Assembly (NCBI GenBank): GCA_002407865.1
Contig: DHPI01000055.1
Coordinates: 1 to 5,784 of the forward strand
From: Spirochaetia bacterium UBA5368
Lineage (GTDB): Bacteria; Spirochaetota; UBA4802; UBA5368
Direction of reading: 5' to 3'
DNA: 5,784 nucleotides
Within the stretch, counting starts at the first letter, position 1. Each line of letters begins with the position of its first letter. This document shows, piece after piece, positions 5,781-5,784 of this stretch. The position numbers were made by a program, and so were the translations under genes. The notes beneath the pieces are model-generated. The model did not search any database, had not been told where the DNA came from, and worked only from the letters and a program-made list of their open reading frames with translations.

Positions 5781-5784
5781 CGCA
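5710..5784. repeat. Perfect 24-base inverted repeat ending at the window edge (probable fold-back artefact)
   Basis: Bases 5710-5733 and 5761-5784 are exact reverse complements, separated by 27 bases. The right arm reaches the last base of the window, so it may be longer. A further short pairing (CGCGA at 5736-5740 with TCGCG at 5755-5759) lies just inside. The left arm is in-frame, family-like PepF coding sequence; the right arm translates to non-family residues and a stop. This asymmetry suggests the right arm is a copy of the left made by template switching or misassembly at a contig end. Confidence 0.85.

Noticed and set aside
1..5784. CRISPR array, tRNA, rRNA, insertion sequence, defence system or phage genes
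   Set aside because: No periodic repeats, cloverleaf or rRNA sequence, transposase or nuclease motifs were seen, and the window is almost fully covered by housekeeping or envelope genes.

Overview
This 5,784-base window looks like ordinary chromosomal DNA from a diderm (Gram-negative-type) bacterium of moderately high GC. Three genes at the left encode exported proteins: one truncated, one a predicted small outer-membrane beta-barrel, and one a lipoprotein. The lipoprotein's relaxed lipobox (Phe at -4, Gly-Ala-Gly before the Cys) is tolerated in spirochaetes, so a spirochaete or another deep-branching diderm is possible. That placement is only an inference from a few residues. There is no sign of phage, insertion sequence, CRISPR array, tRNA or rRNA.

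Layout, left to right. Positions 1-1313 hold three genes on the minus strand, transcribed right to left: a small lipoprotein (948-1313), a barrel protein (177-806), and the first 44 codons of another secreted protein (start at 133, running off the left edge). The last two are 43 bases apart and probably co-transcribed. Between lipoprotein and barrel gene lies a 141-base gap carrying a symmetrical imperfect palindrome.

Positions 1379-4303 hold three genes on the plus strand. The first two are a TrmA/RlmD-type uracil-C5 RNA methyltransferase with an Fe-S cysteine motif and a THUMP-domain guanine-N2 RNA methyltransferase. Their ATGA stop/start overlap makes a translationally coupled RNA-modification pair whose likely substrate is 23S rRNA. 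A small nitroreductase follows after 28 bases.

Positions 4309-5079 hold an enoyl-CoA hydratase (crotonase) gene on the minus strand, converging on the nitroreductase with only 5 bases between the stop codons. A 194-base AT-rich divergent promoter region separates it from the start of an M3-family oligoendopeptidase F gene (from 5274, plus strand).

The most striking signal is at the right edge. The last 24 bases (5761-5784) are the exact reverse complement of 5710-5733, and the reading of the peptidase changes from family-like to junk at that junction. The best explanation is a fold-back (template-switch or assembly) chimera at a contig end, not a biological element. I did not find a convincing undescribed system. 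The remaining points of interest are the coupled methyltransferase pair, the palindrome before the barrel gene, and the unrecognised envelope proteins.
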